Assembly: GCA_937991555.1 (NCBI GenBank)
Contig: CALKHU010000137.1
Coordinates: forward strand, 1-15,806
DNA: 15,806 nucleotides
From: an uncultured Caulobacter sp.
Lineage (GTDB): Bacteria; Pseudomonadota; Alphaproteobacteria; Caulobacterales; Caulobacteraceae
Reading direction: 5' to 3'
Part shown: positions 7,069 through 14,104 of the stretch, one piece after another
How the letters are laid out: every line of letters starts with the position of its first letter
How positions within the stretch are numbered: position 1 is the stretch's first letter
Notes under the pieces: model-generated
The model's input: only the letters and a program-made list of their open reading frames with translations
Databases searched by the model: none
What the model was told of the DNA's origin: nothing
Made by a program: the position numbers and the translations under genes

Positions 7069-7189
7069 ACCGCATCCTCGCCTTCGAGCCCCACCGCTCC
7101 TTACGGCGCGGGCGGACGCTGGACAACCGGGCGCACTTATGTTCCTAGTTCGTTCAGTTTCTCGCAGAAGTGGTGAAACGGGGGTTTTC

Positions 7190-7747
7190 ATGACAAGATT
7201 GAACCGCGGCGCTCCCGCGATCGCGATCCTGTGCCTGCTCGCCGGGGCCTGTGACGGCGGCGCCTCTGCGGTGCCGGTCCAGAAGGCCGGCGCAGTCCCG
7301 ACGGCCGCGGAGGGCCGGTCCGGGACGGCGGCCCGGCTGGACGCGGGGTCGGCGACGTCGGCGGAACGACGGGCGCCGGCACCGGAGATCGACGGCCGGC
7401 CCATGTGGTCGGCCACCCGGCGCTTCACCGCCGAGCAGAACGCGCGGCGGGTGTTCGAGCGCAACGGCGCGGCGTTCGGCGTCTCCACCGTCGACGCGTT
7501 CGTGGAGAAGGCGCACGCCTTCGTCAGCCGCCCGCCGCGCGGGGCCCTGACCCTGACGCGGAGCAACGGCGACACCCTGATCTACGATCCGGCCGCCAAC
7601 GTCTTCGCCGTGGTCAACCGCGAGGGCGCGCCGCGCACCATGTTCAAGCCGGACGAGGGCGCCGCCTACTGGGAGACGGTGAAGGCGCAGGAGGCCGCGC
7701 GGGCGTCGTCGTCCCGGCGTCGCGAACCCGCGGATCGGGACGGGTAG
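7190..7747 (+). CDS. Exported protein or lipoprotein with a toxin-nuclease-like C-terminal domain (function unknown)
   Basis: 185 residues. The start ATG at 7190 follows an ACGGGGG stretch and gives a basic N-terminus and hydrophobic core (PAIAILCLLAGA) ending at C21. LLAGAC loosely fits a lipobox, although the -3 residue is Ala rather than Leu. Residues 22-75 are low-complexity, rich in Ala, Gly and Arg. Residues 80-170 form a compact domain: ARRVFERNGAAFGVSTV, VEKAHAFVSRPPRGALTL, RSNGDTLIYDPAANVFAVVN and GAPRTMFKPDEGAAYW. From memory this order resembles the C-terminal RNase-like (BECR-fold) domains of polymorphic and contact-dependent toxins, where an HxxKHG-type segment precedes the GDxxxYDxxtNxFxV and TxFKP blocks. 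Here the His-bearing segment reads VFERNG, so catalysis is doubtful. The gene sits opposite to and between ubiB and coaBC. Confidence 0.75.
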   Translation: MTRLNRGAPAIAILCLLAGACDGGASAVPVQKAGAVPTAAEGRSGTAARLDAGSATSAERRAPAPEIDGRPMWSATRRFTAEQNARRVFERNGAAFGVSTVDAFVEKAHAFVSRPPRGALTLTRSNGDTLIYDPAANVFAVVNREGAPRTMFKPDEGAAYWETVKAQEAARASSSRRREPADRDG

Positions 7748-7753
7748 GCCGCG

Positions 7754-9256
7754 CTATCCCAGCAGCCAGCCGGCCAGCCCCGCGAGCCCGGCGACGACGG
7801 CGCCCAGCGCGAACCAGGCGAGGCGCGAAGGCGGCGGCGCGACCACCACCGTCGCAGGGGCGGCCTCCTGGCGCTCGGCGAGCCGGGCGAGCGCGCGCAG
7901 CGCCCGGACGGCGTCGTCGGCCAACTCCTTCGCCCGGGCGACGGGCGACAGTTCGCGGCCGATCCAGCGGCGGACGACCGGATCGGCCGCCTGCCACATG
8001 TCGTGATCCGGGTAGAGACGCCGGGCGACGCCCTCGACCGTGACCATCGTCTTCTGCAGCAGCACCAGCTCCGGCCGCAGACGCATCTCGAACAGGGCGG
8101 TGATCTCGAACAGCTGCGCCAGCAGCCGTCCCATCGACAGCTCGCTGGCCGGACGGCCGAAGACCGGCTCGCCGACCGCCCGCAGCGCCTGGGCGAAGGC
8201 GTCGACATCCTGGTGCGCCGGGACATAGCCGGCCTCGAAGTGGGCCACGGCGACGCGACGGTAATCCTTGGTGATGAAGCCGTAGATGATCTCGGCGAGC
8301 ACCCGCCGCTCCATGGGTCCGAGCCGGCCGACGATGCCGAAGTCGATGGCCACCAGGCCCGTGGGCGGCGAGACGAACAGGTTGCCCTCGTGCAGGTCGG
8401 CATGGAACACGCCGTGGTCCAGCGCCTGCGCCAGGAAGGCGCGGATCAGGTTGTCGGCCAGCGCCCGCCGGTCGAGCCCGGGCAGGTCGAGCGTCGCCGG
8501 ATCGGACAGCGGCGACCCTTTCGCCCATTCCAGGGTCAGCACCCGCTTGCCGACGCCGTCCCAGACCACAGCCGGGGCGCTCATGTAGCCGTCACGGGCC
8601 ATCACCTCGCCCAGTTCGCCGGCCCCGGCGGCCTCCATGCGCAGGTCCAGCTCCAGCTGCAGGGCCCGGGCGACGATGGTGGCGAACAGCACCGGCTCCA
8701 GCCGGCGCGCGGGCGCGATCAGCGACTCGGTCAACCGCGCCACCAGCAGCAGGGTGCGGCTGTCGGCGTCGACCCGCCGCTCGATCCCGGGCCGCAGCAC
8801 CTTCACCGCCACCCGCCGGCCGTCGACCAGGGTGGCCTCGTGCGCCTGGGCGATGGAGGCCGCGGCCACCGGCTCGCCGAAGGTGGCGAACAGGCTCTCG
8901 ACCGGCCGGCCGAGCTCCCGCTCGATCTCGGCCCGCGCCACCGCGGTCGGGAACGGCGGCAGGCGGTCCTTCAGGTGCGACAGGTCCTGTGCGAACTCGG
9001 TCCCGAAGATGTCGGCGCGGGTCGACAGCACCTGGCCGAACTTGATGCCCACCGGCCCGAAGCGCTCGAGCGCCCGCGCCAGCCGTTCGCCGGGCCGGCC
9101 CTCGCGCGCCTGCCGCCCCGCGAACAGCCGCAGGAACCGGCCCAGCGCCTGGACGCCGGCCGGCAGGTGCGGATCCAGTTCGCGCGGGATCAGCGCGTCC
9201 GCGCGGATCAGCGTCCAGCCGACGGCCAGCAGGCGGAAGAAGGCGGCGATGTCCAT
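7754..9256 (-). CDS. ubiB: UbiB family atypical kinase/ATPase for ubiquinone biosynthesis
   Basis: A membrane-associated protein-kinase-like ATPase (ABC1/COQ8 family) needed for ubiquinone synthesis; it is thought to help extract lipid intermediates rather than phosphorylate proteins. It has 500 residues. Family marks: KFGQ in GPVGIKFGQVLSTRADI (K72-Q75), the Ala-rich loop VAAASIAQAHEA (130-141) replacing the kinase Gly-rich loop, K152 in VAVKVLRPG, HADLHEGN (285-292) and the Mg-binding IDFGIVG (304-310). The C-terminus ends in one or two hydrophobic helices (about 476-499, FALGAVVAGLAGLAGWLLG), as expected for membrane anchoring. The ATG at 9254-9256 lies four bases after the ubiE stop, so the two are cotranscribed. 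It converges with the exported-protein gene with a six-base gap. Confidence 0.95.
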   Translation of the reverse strand: MDIAAFFRLLAVGWTLIRADALIPRELDPHLPAGVQALGRFLRLFAGRQAREGRPGERLARALERFGPVGIKFGQVLSTRADIFGTEFAQDLSHLKDRLPPFPTAVARAEIERELGRPVESLFATFGEPVAAASIAQAHEATLVDGRRVAVKVLRPGIERRVDADSRTLLLVARLTESLIAPARRLEPVLFATIVARALQLELDLRMEAAGAGELGEVMARDGYMSAPAVVWDGVGKRVLTLEWAKGSPLSDPATLDLPGLDRRALADNLIRAFLAQALDHGVFHADLHEGNLFVSPPTGLVAIDFGIVGRLGPMERRVLAEIIYGFITKDYRRVAVAHFEAGYVPAHQDVDAFAQALRAVGEPVFGRPASELSMGRLLAQLFEITALFEMRLRPELVLLQKTMVTVEGVARRLYPDHDMWQAADPVVRRWIGRELSPVARAKELADDAVRALRALARLAERQEAAPATVVVAPPPSRLAWFALGAVVAGLAGLAGWLLG

Positions 9257-9260
9257 CGAC

Positions 9261-10019
9261 CTAGATGGCCCGTCCCGTGTGCATGGCCGCCACGCCGTTG
9301 GTGAAATTGACGTAGCCGACGTTCGAGAATCCCGCCTCGGCGATCATCCGGGCGAAGGTCTTCTGGTCCGGGAAGCGGCGGATGCTCTCGACCAGGTACT
9401 GGTAGGAGTCCCGGTCCTTCGCCACCCACTCGCCGATCTGCGGGATGGCCTTGAACGACCACAGATCGTAGCCGGCGCGGATGACGCTGTTGGTCGGGCG
9501 CGAGAACTCCAGGCAGACGAACCGCCCGCCCGGCTTCAGCACGCGCCGCGCCTCGCGCAGGGCGGCGCTGACATCGGTGACGTTGCGGATTCCGAAGGTG
9601 ATCGAATAGGCGTCGGCGCAGGCGTCCGGCAGCGGCAGCCGCTGGGCGTCGCCGACCGCCCAGCAGACCTCGGGCGGATAGCCCCGCTCGCGGCCGGCGG
9701 CGATCATCTCGGCGTTGTAGTCGATGACGTGGATGGTGGCGTCGTCCCCGCCCCGGCGCTCCTGCGCGGCGCGGGCCATCTTCGCGTAGCGGTGGGCCAT
9801 GTCGCCGGTGCCGCCGGCGACGTCGAGGATCACCTCGCCCGGCTGCGGATTGAGCCGCGCCGCGACGGCGTCCTTCCAGAGCCGGTGCACCCCCGCGCTC
9901 ATCAGGTCGTTCATCAGGTCGTAGCGTCCGGCGACCCGGTCGAAGACGCCCCGGACCAGCCCCGCCTTCTCGGAGGCGTCGACATCGCGGAAACCGAAGG
10001 TGGCGGTGTTCTGGCTCAT
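9261..10019 (-). CDS. ubiE: Demethylmenaquinone / 2-polyprenyl-6-methoxy-1,4-benzoquinol methyltransferase
   Basis: A SAM-dependent C-methyltransferase of ubiquinone (and, in some bacteria, menaquinone) synthesis. It has 252 residues from the chosen start. Motifs: FDRVAGRYDLMNDLMSAGVH (26-45), the SAM-binding VILDVAGGTGDMA (63-75), VIDYNAEM (98-105), GDAQRLPLPD (123-132), ITFGIRNVTD (140-149) and LEFSRPTN (170-177). The ATG at 10017-10019 is preferred because AGG lies six bases upstream and the protein then begins close to the conserved TFGFRDV segment. In-frame ATGs at 10031 and 10049 would add 4 or 10 unconserved residues and eat into the 49-base spacer shared with divergent mutM. It is followed by ubiB after four bases. 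Confidence 0.96.
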   Translation of the reverse strand: MSQNTATFGFRDVDASEKAGLVRGVFDRVAGRYDLMNDLMSAGVHRLWKDAVAARLNPQPGEVILDVAGGTGDMAHRYAKMARAAQERRGGDDATIHVIDYNAEMIAAGRERGYPPEVCWAVGDAQRLPLPDACADAYSITFGIRNVTDVSAALREARRVLKPGGRFVCLEFSRPTNSVIRAGYDLWSFKAIPQIGEWVAKDRDSYQYLVESIRRFPDQKTFARMIAEAGFSNVGYVNFTNGVAAMHTGRAI

Positions 10020-10068
10020 GGCTTGCCTCATAGACCCGGCGGCCGCCATCCGCTAGCCAAGCCGCACG

Positions 10069-10932
10069 ATGCCCGAGTTGCCCGAAGTCGAAACCGTCCG
10101 CCGCGGCCTGCAGCCGGCCCTCGAAGGCGCGCGGCTGGTCCGCGTCGAGCAGCGGCGGCCGGACCTGCGCTTCCCGTTCCCGGACGACTTCGTCCAGCGC
10201 CTGACCGGCGCCACGATCACGCGGCTGGACCGCCGGGCGAAGTACCTGCTCGGCTACCTGGATCGCGGCGACGTGCTGGTCATGCACCTGGGCATGACCG
10301 GCCGGTTCGAGATCGAGGCGCCGGAGTTGACGGTCCGCCCTGGCGAGTTCGTCCACGCCGCCCCGCCGGACCCGAAGCATGCCCACGTCGTCTTCGAGAC
10401 CGGGGCCGGGACGCGCGTCACCTACTACGACCCGCGCCGTTTCGGCTTCATGGGCCTGGTCCCGACCGATCGCCTGGCGATCCATCCCTGGTTCGCGGCG
10501 ATGGGCCCCGAGCCGCTCGGCCCCGACTTCACCGCCGAACACCTGGCCAGGGCTTTCCACGGCCGCAGGCAGAATCCCAAGACCCTGCTGCTGGACCAGC
10601 GCATCGTCGCCGGCCTCGGCAACATCTACGTCTGCGAGGCCCTGCACCGCTCAGGCGTCTCGCCGCTGAAGCCGGCCGGGAAGATCGCGAAGGCGAAGTT
10701 CCCGACCCTCGTGGCCACCATCCGCGCGGTGCTCGAGGAAGCCATCGAGGCGGGGGGGTCGACGCTGCGCGACTTCGCCTCGGCCGAGGGTGCGCTCGGC
10801 TACTTCCAGCACAGCTTCAAGGCCTACGGCCGCGAGGGCGAGCCCTGCGCCACGCCGGGCTGCCCGGGAACCATCGAACGCGAGGTCCAGGCCGGGCGGT
10901 CGACCTTCTTCTGCCGCAGGTGCCAGAAGTAG
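10069..10932 (+). CDS. mutM: Formamidopyrimidine-DNA glycosylase (Fpg/MutM)
   Basis: A base-excision repair enzyme that removes 8-oxoguanine and formamidopyrimidines and cleaves the abasic site. It has 287 residues. The sequence begins MPELPEVE, so P2 and E3, the catalytic residues exposed after Met removal, are present; K58 (RRAKYL), H73 and M76 (MHLGMTGRF), R123 (DPRRFGFM), the helix-two-turn-helix GLGNIYVCEALH (182-193) and GGSTLRDF (229-236) follow. The C-terminal zinc finger is C260-X4-C265-X16-C282-X2-C285, with GRSTFF before the second pair. The CX4C spacing is two residues longer than the E. coli form. The start ATG has no strong Shine-Dalgarno but is fixed by the invariant N-terminus. 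It is divergent from ubiE with a 49-base spacer. Confidence 0.98.
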   Translation: MPELPEVETVRRGLQPALEGARLVRVEQRRPDLRFPFPDDFVQRLTGATITRLDRRAKYLLGYLDRGDVLVMHLGMTGRFEIEAPELTVRPGEFVHAAPPDPKHAHVVFETGAGTRVTYYDPRRFGFMGLVPTDRLAIHPWFAAMGPEPLGPDFTAEHLARAFHGRRQNPKTLLLDQRIVAGLGNIYVCEALHRSGVSPLKPAGKIAKAKFPTLVATIRAVLEEAIEAGGSTLRDFASAEGALGYFQHSFKAYGREGEPCATPGCPGTIEREVQAGRSTFFCRRCQK

Positions 10933-10937
10933 GTCAT

Positions 10938-11045
10938 TGCGTGGTTCGACACGCGCCTGCGGCGCTGCTCACCATGACGTGGAAGTGTAGGCATCCCGGC
11001 ACGTCCTCCTGAGCAGCCGCGCAGCGGCGTTTCGAAGGCCGCAGG
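10938..11045. repeat. Pair of inverted, diverged copies of a roughly 41-base repeat between convergent genes
   Basis: The reverse complement of 10938-10978 begins GTCATGGTGAGCAGC and runs through GCCGCAGGCGCGTGTCGAA. The forward strand at 11003-11045 begins GTCCTCCTGAGCAGC and runs through CGCGCAGCGGCGTTTCGAA. The two units align along most of their length, so they are two copies in opposite orientation about 24 bases apart and can fold into one long imperfect hairpin. This fills the space between the convergent mutM and sulfotransferase stops. It looks like an interspersed REP/BIME-type intergenic repeat that could act as a bidirectional terminator or mRNA stabiliser. Role and genome copy number are not visible here. 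Confidence 0.6.
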
Positions 11046-11048
11046 GCG

Positions 11049-11855
11049 TCACCGCCGCGTCGGCAGACCGTACCCGAAGTCGTACGTCAGGTGCTCGCGC
11101 AGGATCGCCTCGAGGATCGCCGTCGATTCCGCGTCCCAGTGCCGGTCGTCGCTGTCGGCGCGGACGCCGTAGACCTCGACGTCCGGATTGTGGTGCTGCG
11201 CCATGAAATCCTTGCTGCCCGCCGCCACCCCGGCCTCGATCGAGGCCTGCGGCAGCTCGACCCCGAAGTGCGCGAGCAGTTTCACCAGGTTCGCCCGCGC
11301 GTCGGCGCGGAAGTCCTCGTACTTCAGGACCAGGGTCTCGCGCGGGTAGCGCGCCTGCACCGCCCCCCAGCGGTTCATGAACCGGATGTACCACCAGACG
11401 TCGCAGTTGTAGGCCTTGCCCACAGGATCGCCCTTCACATACTCGGCGAACGGGACCTGGTACCTGGCCTTCCACTTCTCGTAGTTCGACACCAGCACGT
11501 CGCGGACGTCGCGGACGACCACGCCGTACGGCGGCAGCGGCGCCGCCGCGCGCAGCCAGCCCCACTCCAGTGCGTAGGGGGCGATGGTGTGCGAACTGGC
11601 GATCCGCGGCGCGGGCCAGTCCGCCGGCCGCGCATGCTTGGGATGACCGATGACCTCGTTGGACGAGGCGTTGTTGTAGAACCTCGGCGGGGTCACGCCG
11701 CAGGCGTCGGCGATCGCATAGGACAGCATCCACTTGATCCAGTGGGTGCCGGAATGCTGTCCGGTCACGAGAAAGCCTTGCCAATCGCGATACCTGTAGA
11801 GAGACAGGTTCGTGGACTCGCGGTTGAGGGCGTGCAGTTGAAAAGCAAGGTTCAT
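11049..11855 (-). CDS. PAPS-dependent sulfotransferase family protein
   Basis: Cytosolic-type sulfotransferases move a sulfate group from PAPS to a hydroxyl or amine. The 268 residues show the 5'-phosphosulfate loop as TGQHSGTHWIKWML (31-44), the candidate catalytic His in SSHTIAPYAL (H89), the 3'-phosphate site VVRDVRDVLVSNYEKW (113-128, with R115 and S123) and LKYEDFRAD (177-185). The loop Lys of the standard PKSGTTW is His here (H34). The usual C-terminal RKGxxGDW is not recognisable. The ATG at 11853-11855 has GAGG about eight bases upstream. It is divergent from, and its 5' end touches, the TraB/GumN gene, and it faces mutM across an inverted repeat. The acceptor is unknown; no glycan cluster is nearby. 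Confidence 0.82.
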   Translation of the reverse strand: MNLAFQLHALNRESTNLSLYRYRDWQGFLVTGQHSGTHWIKWMLSYAIADACGVTPPRFYNNASSNEVIGHPKHARPADWPAPRIASSHTIAPYALEWGWLRAAAPLPPYGVVVRDVRDVLVSNYEKWKARYQVPFAEYVKGDPVGKAYNCDVWWYIRFMNRWGAVQARYPRETLVLKYEDFRADARANLVKLLAHFGVELPQASIEAGVAAGSKDFMAQHHNPDVEVYGVRADSDDRHWDAESTAILEAILREHLTYDFGYGLPTRR

Positions 11856-12743
11856 GGCGACGCCTCTAGCGTGCCCCTCAATATCCTGTCGATATGGTCG
11901 GGTATCGTCGCCCTCGCGGCGGCGCTTTCGCTGGGCGTGGCCCCGGCGCGGGCGGAGCCGGCCCTCTGGACCCTCCGCGACGCCGACTCGACCATTGTGC
12001 TGTTCGGATCGGTCCATCTGTTGCCGGAGGGTCTCGACTGGCGACCGGCCGGGCTGGACGCCGCCCTCGCCGCCGCCGACGACGTCTGGTTCGAGACCCC
12101 GACCGACAACGGCCAGAGCGGCCTGCTCGCACGCCAGCACGGCACGCTGCCGGCCGGCGAGAGCCTGTCGGCCAAGCTGACGCCGGCGGGCCGCGAGCGC
12201 CTCGACAGGCTGGCCGGACGCTACGGTCTTTCGCCGGCCGCCCTCGAGGGCGTGCGGCCCTGGCTCGCCGACCTCAGCTTCAGCGTGGCGGCGATCGTCG
12301 CCGAGGGCGCGGCCGCGGACTCCGGCGTCGAGAGCCTGCTCGCGAACGCCGCGCCCCAGGCGGAGAAGCGCTATTTCGAGACCCCGGCCGACCAGATCGG
12401 CTTCCTGGCCGGCGCGCCGGAGGCCGACCAGCTGCTGTCGCTGGAGGAGACCCTGCGCCAACTCGACGAGGAGCCGCAGATGTTCAGCGCGCTGCTCCAG
12501 GCCTGGCTCGCCGGGGACCAGGCCGCGCTGGAACGGCTCGGGGTCAGCCCCGTCCGCCGGCTGTCGCCCGTGCTCTACGAGCGGCTGCTGGCGGGCCGCA
12601 ACCGACGCTGGGCCGACCAGATCCAGCAGCGGCTGGCCGGCTCCGGCCGCACGGTGATTATCGTCGGCGCCGGCCACCTGACCGGGCCGGACAGCGTCCC
12701 CGCCCTGCTGCGCGCCAGGGGCCTCGTCGTCGAGGGCCCCTGA
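11838..12743 (+). CDS. TraB/GumN family exported protein
   Basis: The TraB/GumN (Tiki-like) family has two conserved His motifs and has been proposed to include metalloproteases; bacterial roles are poorly known. Here the first motif is TIVLFGSVHLLPEG and the second, near the C-terminus, is VIIVGAGHLTGPDSV; a central EGVRPWLADLSF matches the family's (A)RPW region. A signal peptide core (SIWSGIVALAAALSLGVAPARA) precedes EPALWTLRD. Start: a TTG at 11838 has GAGGG seven bases upstream and supplies a basic n-region (MKSKVHGD), giving 301 residues. The alternative GTG at 11871 avoids overlapping the divergent sulfotransferase start but has no ribosome binding site and no basic residue (290 residues). 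Family assignment is firm; the start is not. Confidence 0.85.
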   Translation: MKSKVHGDASSVPLNILSIWSGIVALAAALSLGVAPARAEPALWTLRDADSTIVLFGSVHLLPEGLDWRPAGLDAALAAADDVWFETPTDNGQSGLLARQHGTLPAGESLSAKLTPAGRERLDRLAGRYGLSPAALEGVRPWLADLSFSVAAIVAEGAAADSGVESLLANAAPQAEKRYFETPADQIGFLAGAPEADQLLSLEETLRQLDEEPQMFSALLQAWLAGDQAALERLGVSPVRRLSPVLYERLLAGRNRRWADQIQQRLAGSGRTVIIVGAGHLTGPDSVPALLRARGLVVEGP

Positions 12744-12783
12744 CCCCTTGAGCGCGGCCGCGGCGGCGGGCAAAAGCGCCCCC

Positions 12784-13566
12784 ATGACCCAATACAGCAC
12801 CCTCCTCGTCGAGACGCCGTCGGACGGCGTCCTGCTCGTGCGCCTGAACCGGCCCGAGGCCCTGAACGCGCTCAACTCGACCCTGCTCGGCGAACTCGGC
12901 CAGGCGCTCGACGCTGCCGCATCGGATGACGCCGTCCGCTGCCTGGTGCTGACCGGGTCCGAAAAGGCCTTCGCCGCCGGCGCCGACATCAAGGAGATGT
13001 CGGACAAGTCCTACGCCCAGATGATGAAGCTCGACTTCTTCACGGCGCCGGCCCGCAAGCTCGAACAGTTCCGCAAGCCGGTGATCGCGGCGGTCAGCGG
13101 CTATGCGCTGGGCGGCGGCTGCGAGCTGGCGATGATGTGCGATTTCATCATCGCCTCGGAGACGGCGAAGTTCGGCCAGCCGGAGATCAACCTCGGCGTC
13201 GCCCCGGGGATCGGCGGCACCCAGCGGCTGACCCGATTCGTGGGCAAGGCCAAGGCCATGGACATGATCCTGACCGCCCGGATGATGGACGCCGCCGAGG
13301 CCGAGCGCGCCGGCCTGGTCTCGCGGGTCGTGCCGGCCGACAGGCTGATCGAGACGGCGCTGGAGGCGGCGGCGAAGATCGCGGCCCATTCGCCGCTGGC
13401 GGTGATGATGAACAAGGAGCTGGTCGAGGCGGCCTACGAGACCACACTGACCACCGGCGTGGCGCTGGAGCGCCGCCTGTTCCACAGCCTGTTCGCCTTC
13501 GACGACCAGAAGGAGGGCATGGCCGCCTTCGTCGAGAAGCGGAAGCCGAGCTTCAAGGGCGAGTGA
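12784..13566 (+). CDS. Enoyl-CoA hydratase
   Basis: Crotonase-fold enzyme that hydrates trans-2-enoyl-CoA to 3-hydroxyacyl-CoA in beta-oxidation or related pathways. The 260 residues are typical. Visible: LNRPEALNALN (21-31), oxyanion-hole FAAGADIKEM (63-72) and GYALGGGCELAMMCD (106-120) with E114, and GQPEINLGVAPGIGGTQRL (131-149) with E134. The two Glu residues match Glu144 and Glu164 of the rat mitochondrial enzyme, so true hydratase activity is likely. The ATG at 12784 matches the family N-terminus although no good Shine-Dalgarno is present; an upstream in-frame TTG at 12748 would add 12 low-complexity residues. It follows the TraB/GumN gene after 40 bases and overlaps the 3' end of the convergent lipoprotein gene by 14 bases. 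Confidence 0.93.
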   Translation: MTQYSTLLVETPSDGVLLVRLNRPEALNALNSTLLGELGQALDAAASDDAVRCLVLTGSEKAFAAGADIKEMSDKSYAQMMKLDFFTAPARKLEQFRKPVIAAVSGYALGGGCELAMMCDFIIASETAKFGQPEINLGVAPGIGGTQRLTRFVGKAKAMDMILTARMMDAAEAERAGLVSRVVPADRLIETALEAAAKIAAHSPLAVMMNKELVEAAYETTLTTGVALERRLFHSLFAFDDQKEGMAAFVEKRKPSFKGE

Positions 13567-13963
13567 GGATCGCCGCCGCCTCGTCGGTCATCAGCCACTT
13601 TCCGAACGCGGCGCCCGCGCCCTCGCCGGCGCCGCGGACGATCACCACCTGAACCTCGCCGCCGCCGATCTTCGGCTTCCACCGGTTCTGCAGCCGCACC
13701 TGCCCGGTGCGCTGCAGCCGGTCGGCCAGCTTGGGTTCGCGCGTGGCCACGACAAGCCCGGGCGTCGCCTCGGCGGCCGCGAGCAGACGCCGCGCATCGA
13801 GGGGGGTGACCTCGGGGCCCTGGAGCCCCTTCCGGCGCGCCCAGGCCTCCGCCGCGGCCCCCAGCGGCGCGGCCAGGTCAGGATCGCAGGCGACGACCAG
13901 CCGTCCCGCCGGCTGGCATCCGGCGACCGCGAGCGCGGCGAGGACGAAAACTCTCCGGTTCAT
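13553..13963 (-). CDS. Short lipoprotein resembling a cut-down ABC substrate-binding protein
   Basis: 136 residues. A basic start and hydrophobic core end in LAVAGC, a good lipobox with lipidation at C16. The mature part starts LVVACDPDLAAPLGAAAEAW, like the first strand and helix of periplasmic type II binding proteins (ModA-like). It goes on to GLVVATREPKLADRLQ and ends VQVVIVRGAGEGAGAAFGKWLMTDEAAAILTR, matching the terminal 'F..fl.s.ea..il' helix of those proteins. The middle of the usual 230-250 residue fold is missing while the frame stays open, so it is either a reduced member of the family or a degenerate remnant. No permease or ATPase gene is adjacent. The start ATG at 13961-13963 has a weak upstream region. 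Its 3' end overlaps the enoyl-CoA hydratase gene. Confidence 0.7.
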   Translation of the reverse strand: MNRRVFVLAALAVAGCQPAGRLVVACDPDLAAPLGAAAEAWARRKGLQGPEVTPLDARRLLAAAEATPGLVVATREPKLADRLQRTGQVRLQNRWKPKIGGGEVQVVIVRGAGEGAGAAFGKWLMTDEAAAILTRP

Positions 13964-14006
13964 GCGTCAGCTTGTACAGAAGCGTCGCCGATCCGCCAGA
14001 GTCACG

Positions 14007-14035
14007 TTGACCGCCTCCGGTCCTTCCTGTATTTG
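14007..14035 (+). promoter_or_regulatory. Candidate promoter for rpsT
   Basis: TTGACC (14007-14012) and TATTTG (14030-14035) are separated by exactly 17 bases in the 141-base spacer between the divergent lipoprotein gene and rpsT. Both boxes match sigma-70-type consensus well for such GC-rich DNA. Transcription would begin near 14042, leaving a leader of about 60 bases. Confidence 0.55.
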
Positions 14036-14104
14036 GCCGCCCTTCGATTTACCCGGCGCCCGCGGTTGATTGCGCGCGCCTGTCCGTTTGAGGTCCAAAG
14101 GCAC

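Noticed and set aside
7069..7575. Longer coaBC beginning upstream of the TTG at 7068
   Set aside because: The extra codons are antisense to the exported-protein gene and its promoter region. The family N-terminus (RRVLLIVGGGIAAYKA) begins right after the TTG.
7190..7747. Toxin-immunity module
   Set aside because: Only a toxin-like domain is visible. No adjacent small gene on the same strand could serve as an immunity protein, and the likely catalytic His segment is changed.
8637..11012. A 791-codon open frame on the plus strand across ubiB, ubiE and mutM
   Set aside because: It is antisense to ubiB and ubiE and out of frame with mutM, all of which carry full sets of family motifs. Its Arg/Pro/Ala-rich translation is typical of shadow frames in GC-rich DNA.
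11049..11855. Recently transferred genomic island around the sulfotransferase
   Set aside because: No integrase, direct repeats, tRNA or shift in base composition is evident; the flanking inverted repeat is of intergenic REP type and not an attachment site.
11856..13007. N-terminal extension of the sulfotransferase frame up to 13007 (652 codons in total)
   Set aside because: The extension is antisense to the TraB/GumN and enoyl-CoA hydratase genes and has shadow-frame composition. The ATG at 11855 with GAGG upstream gives a normal-sized protein.
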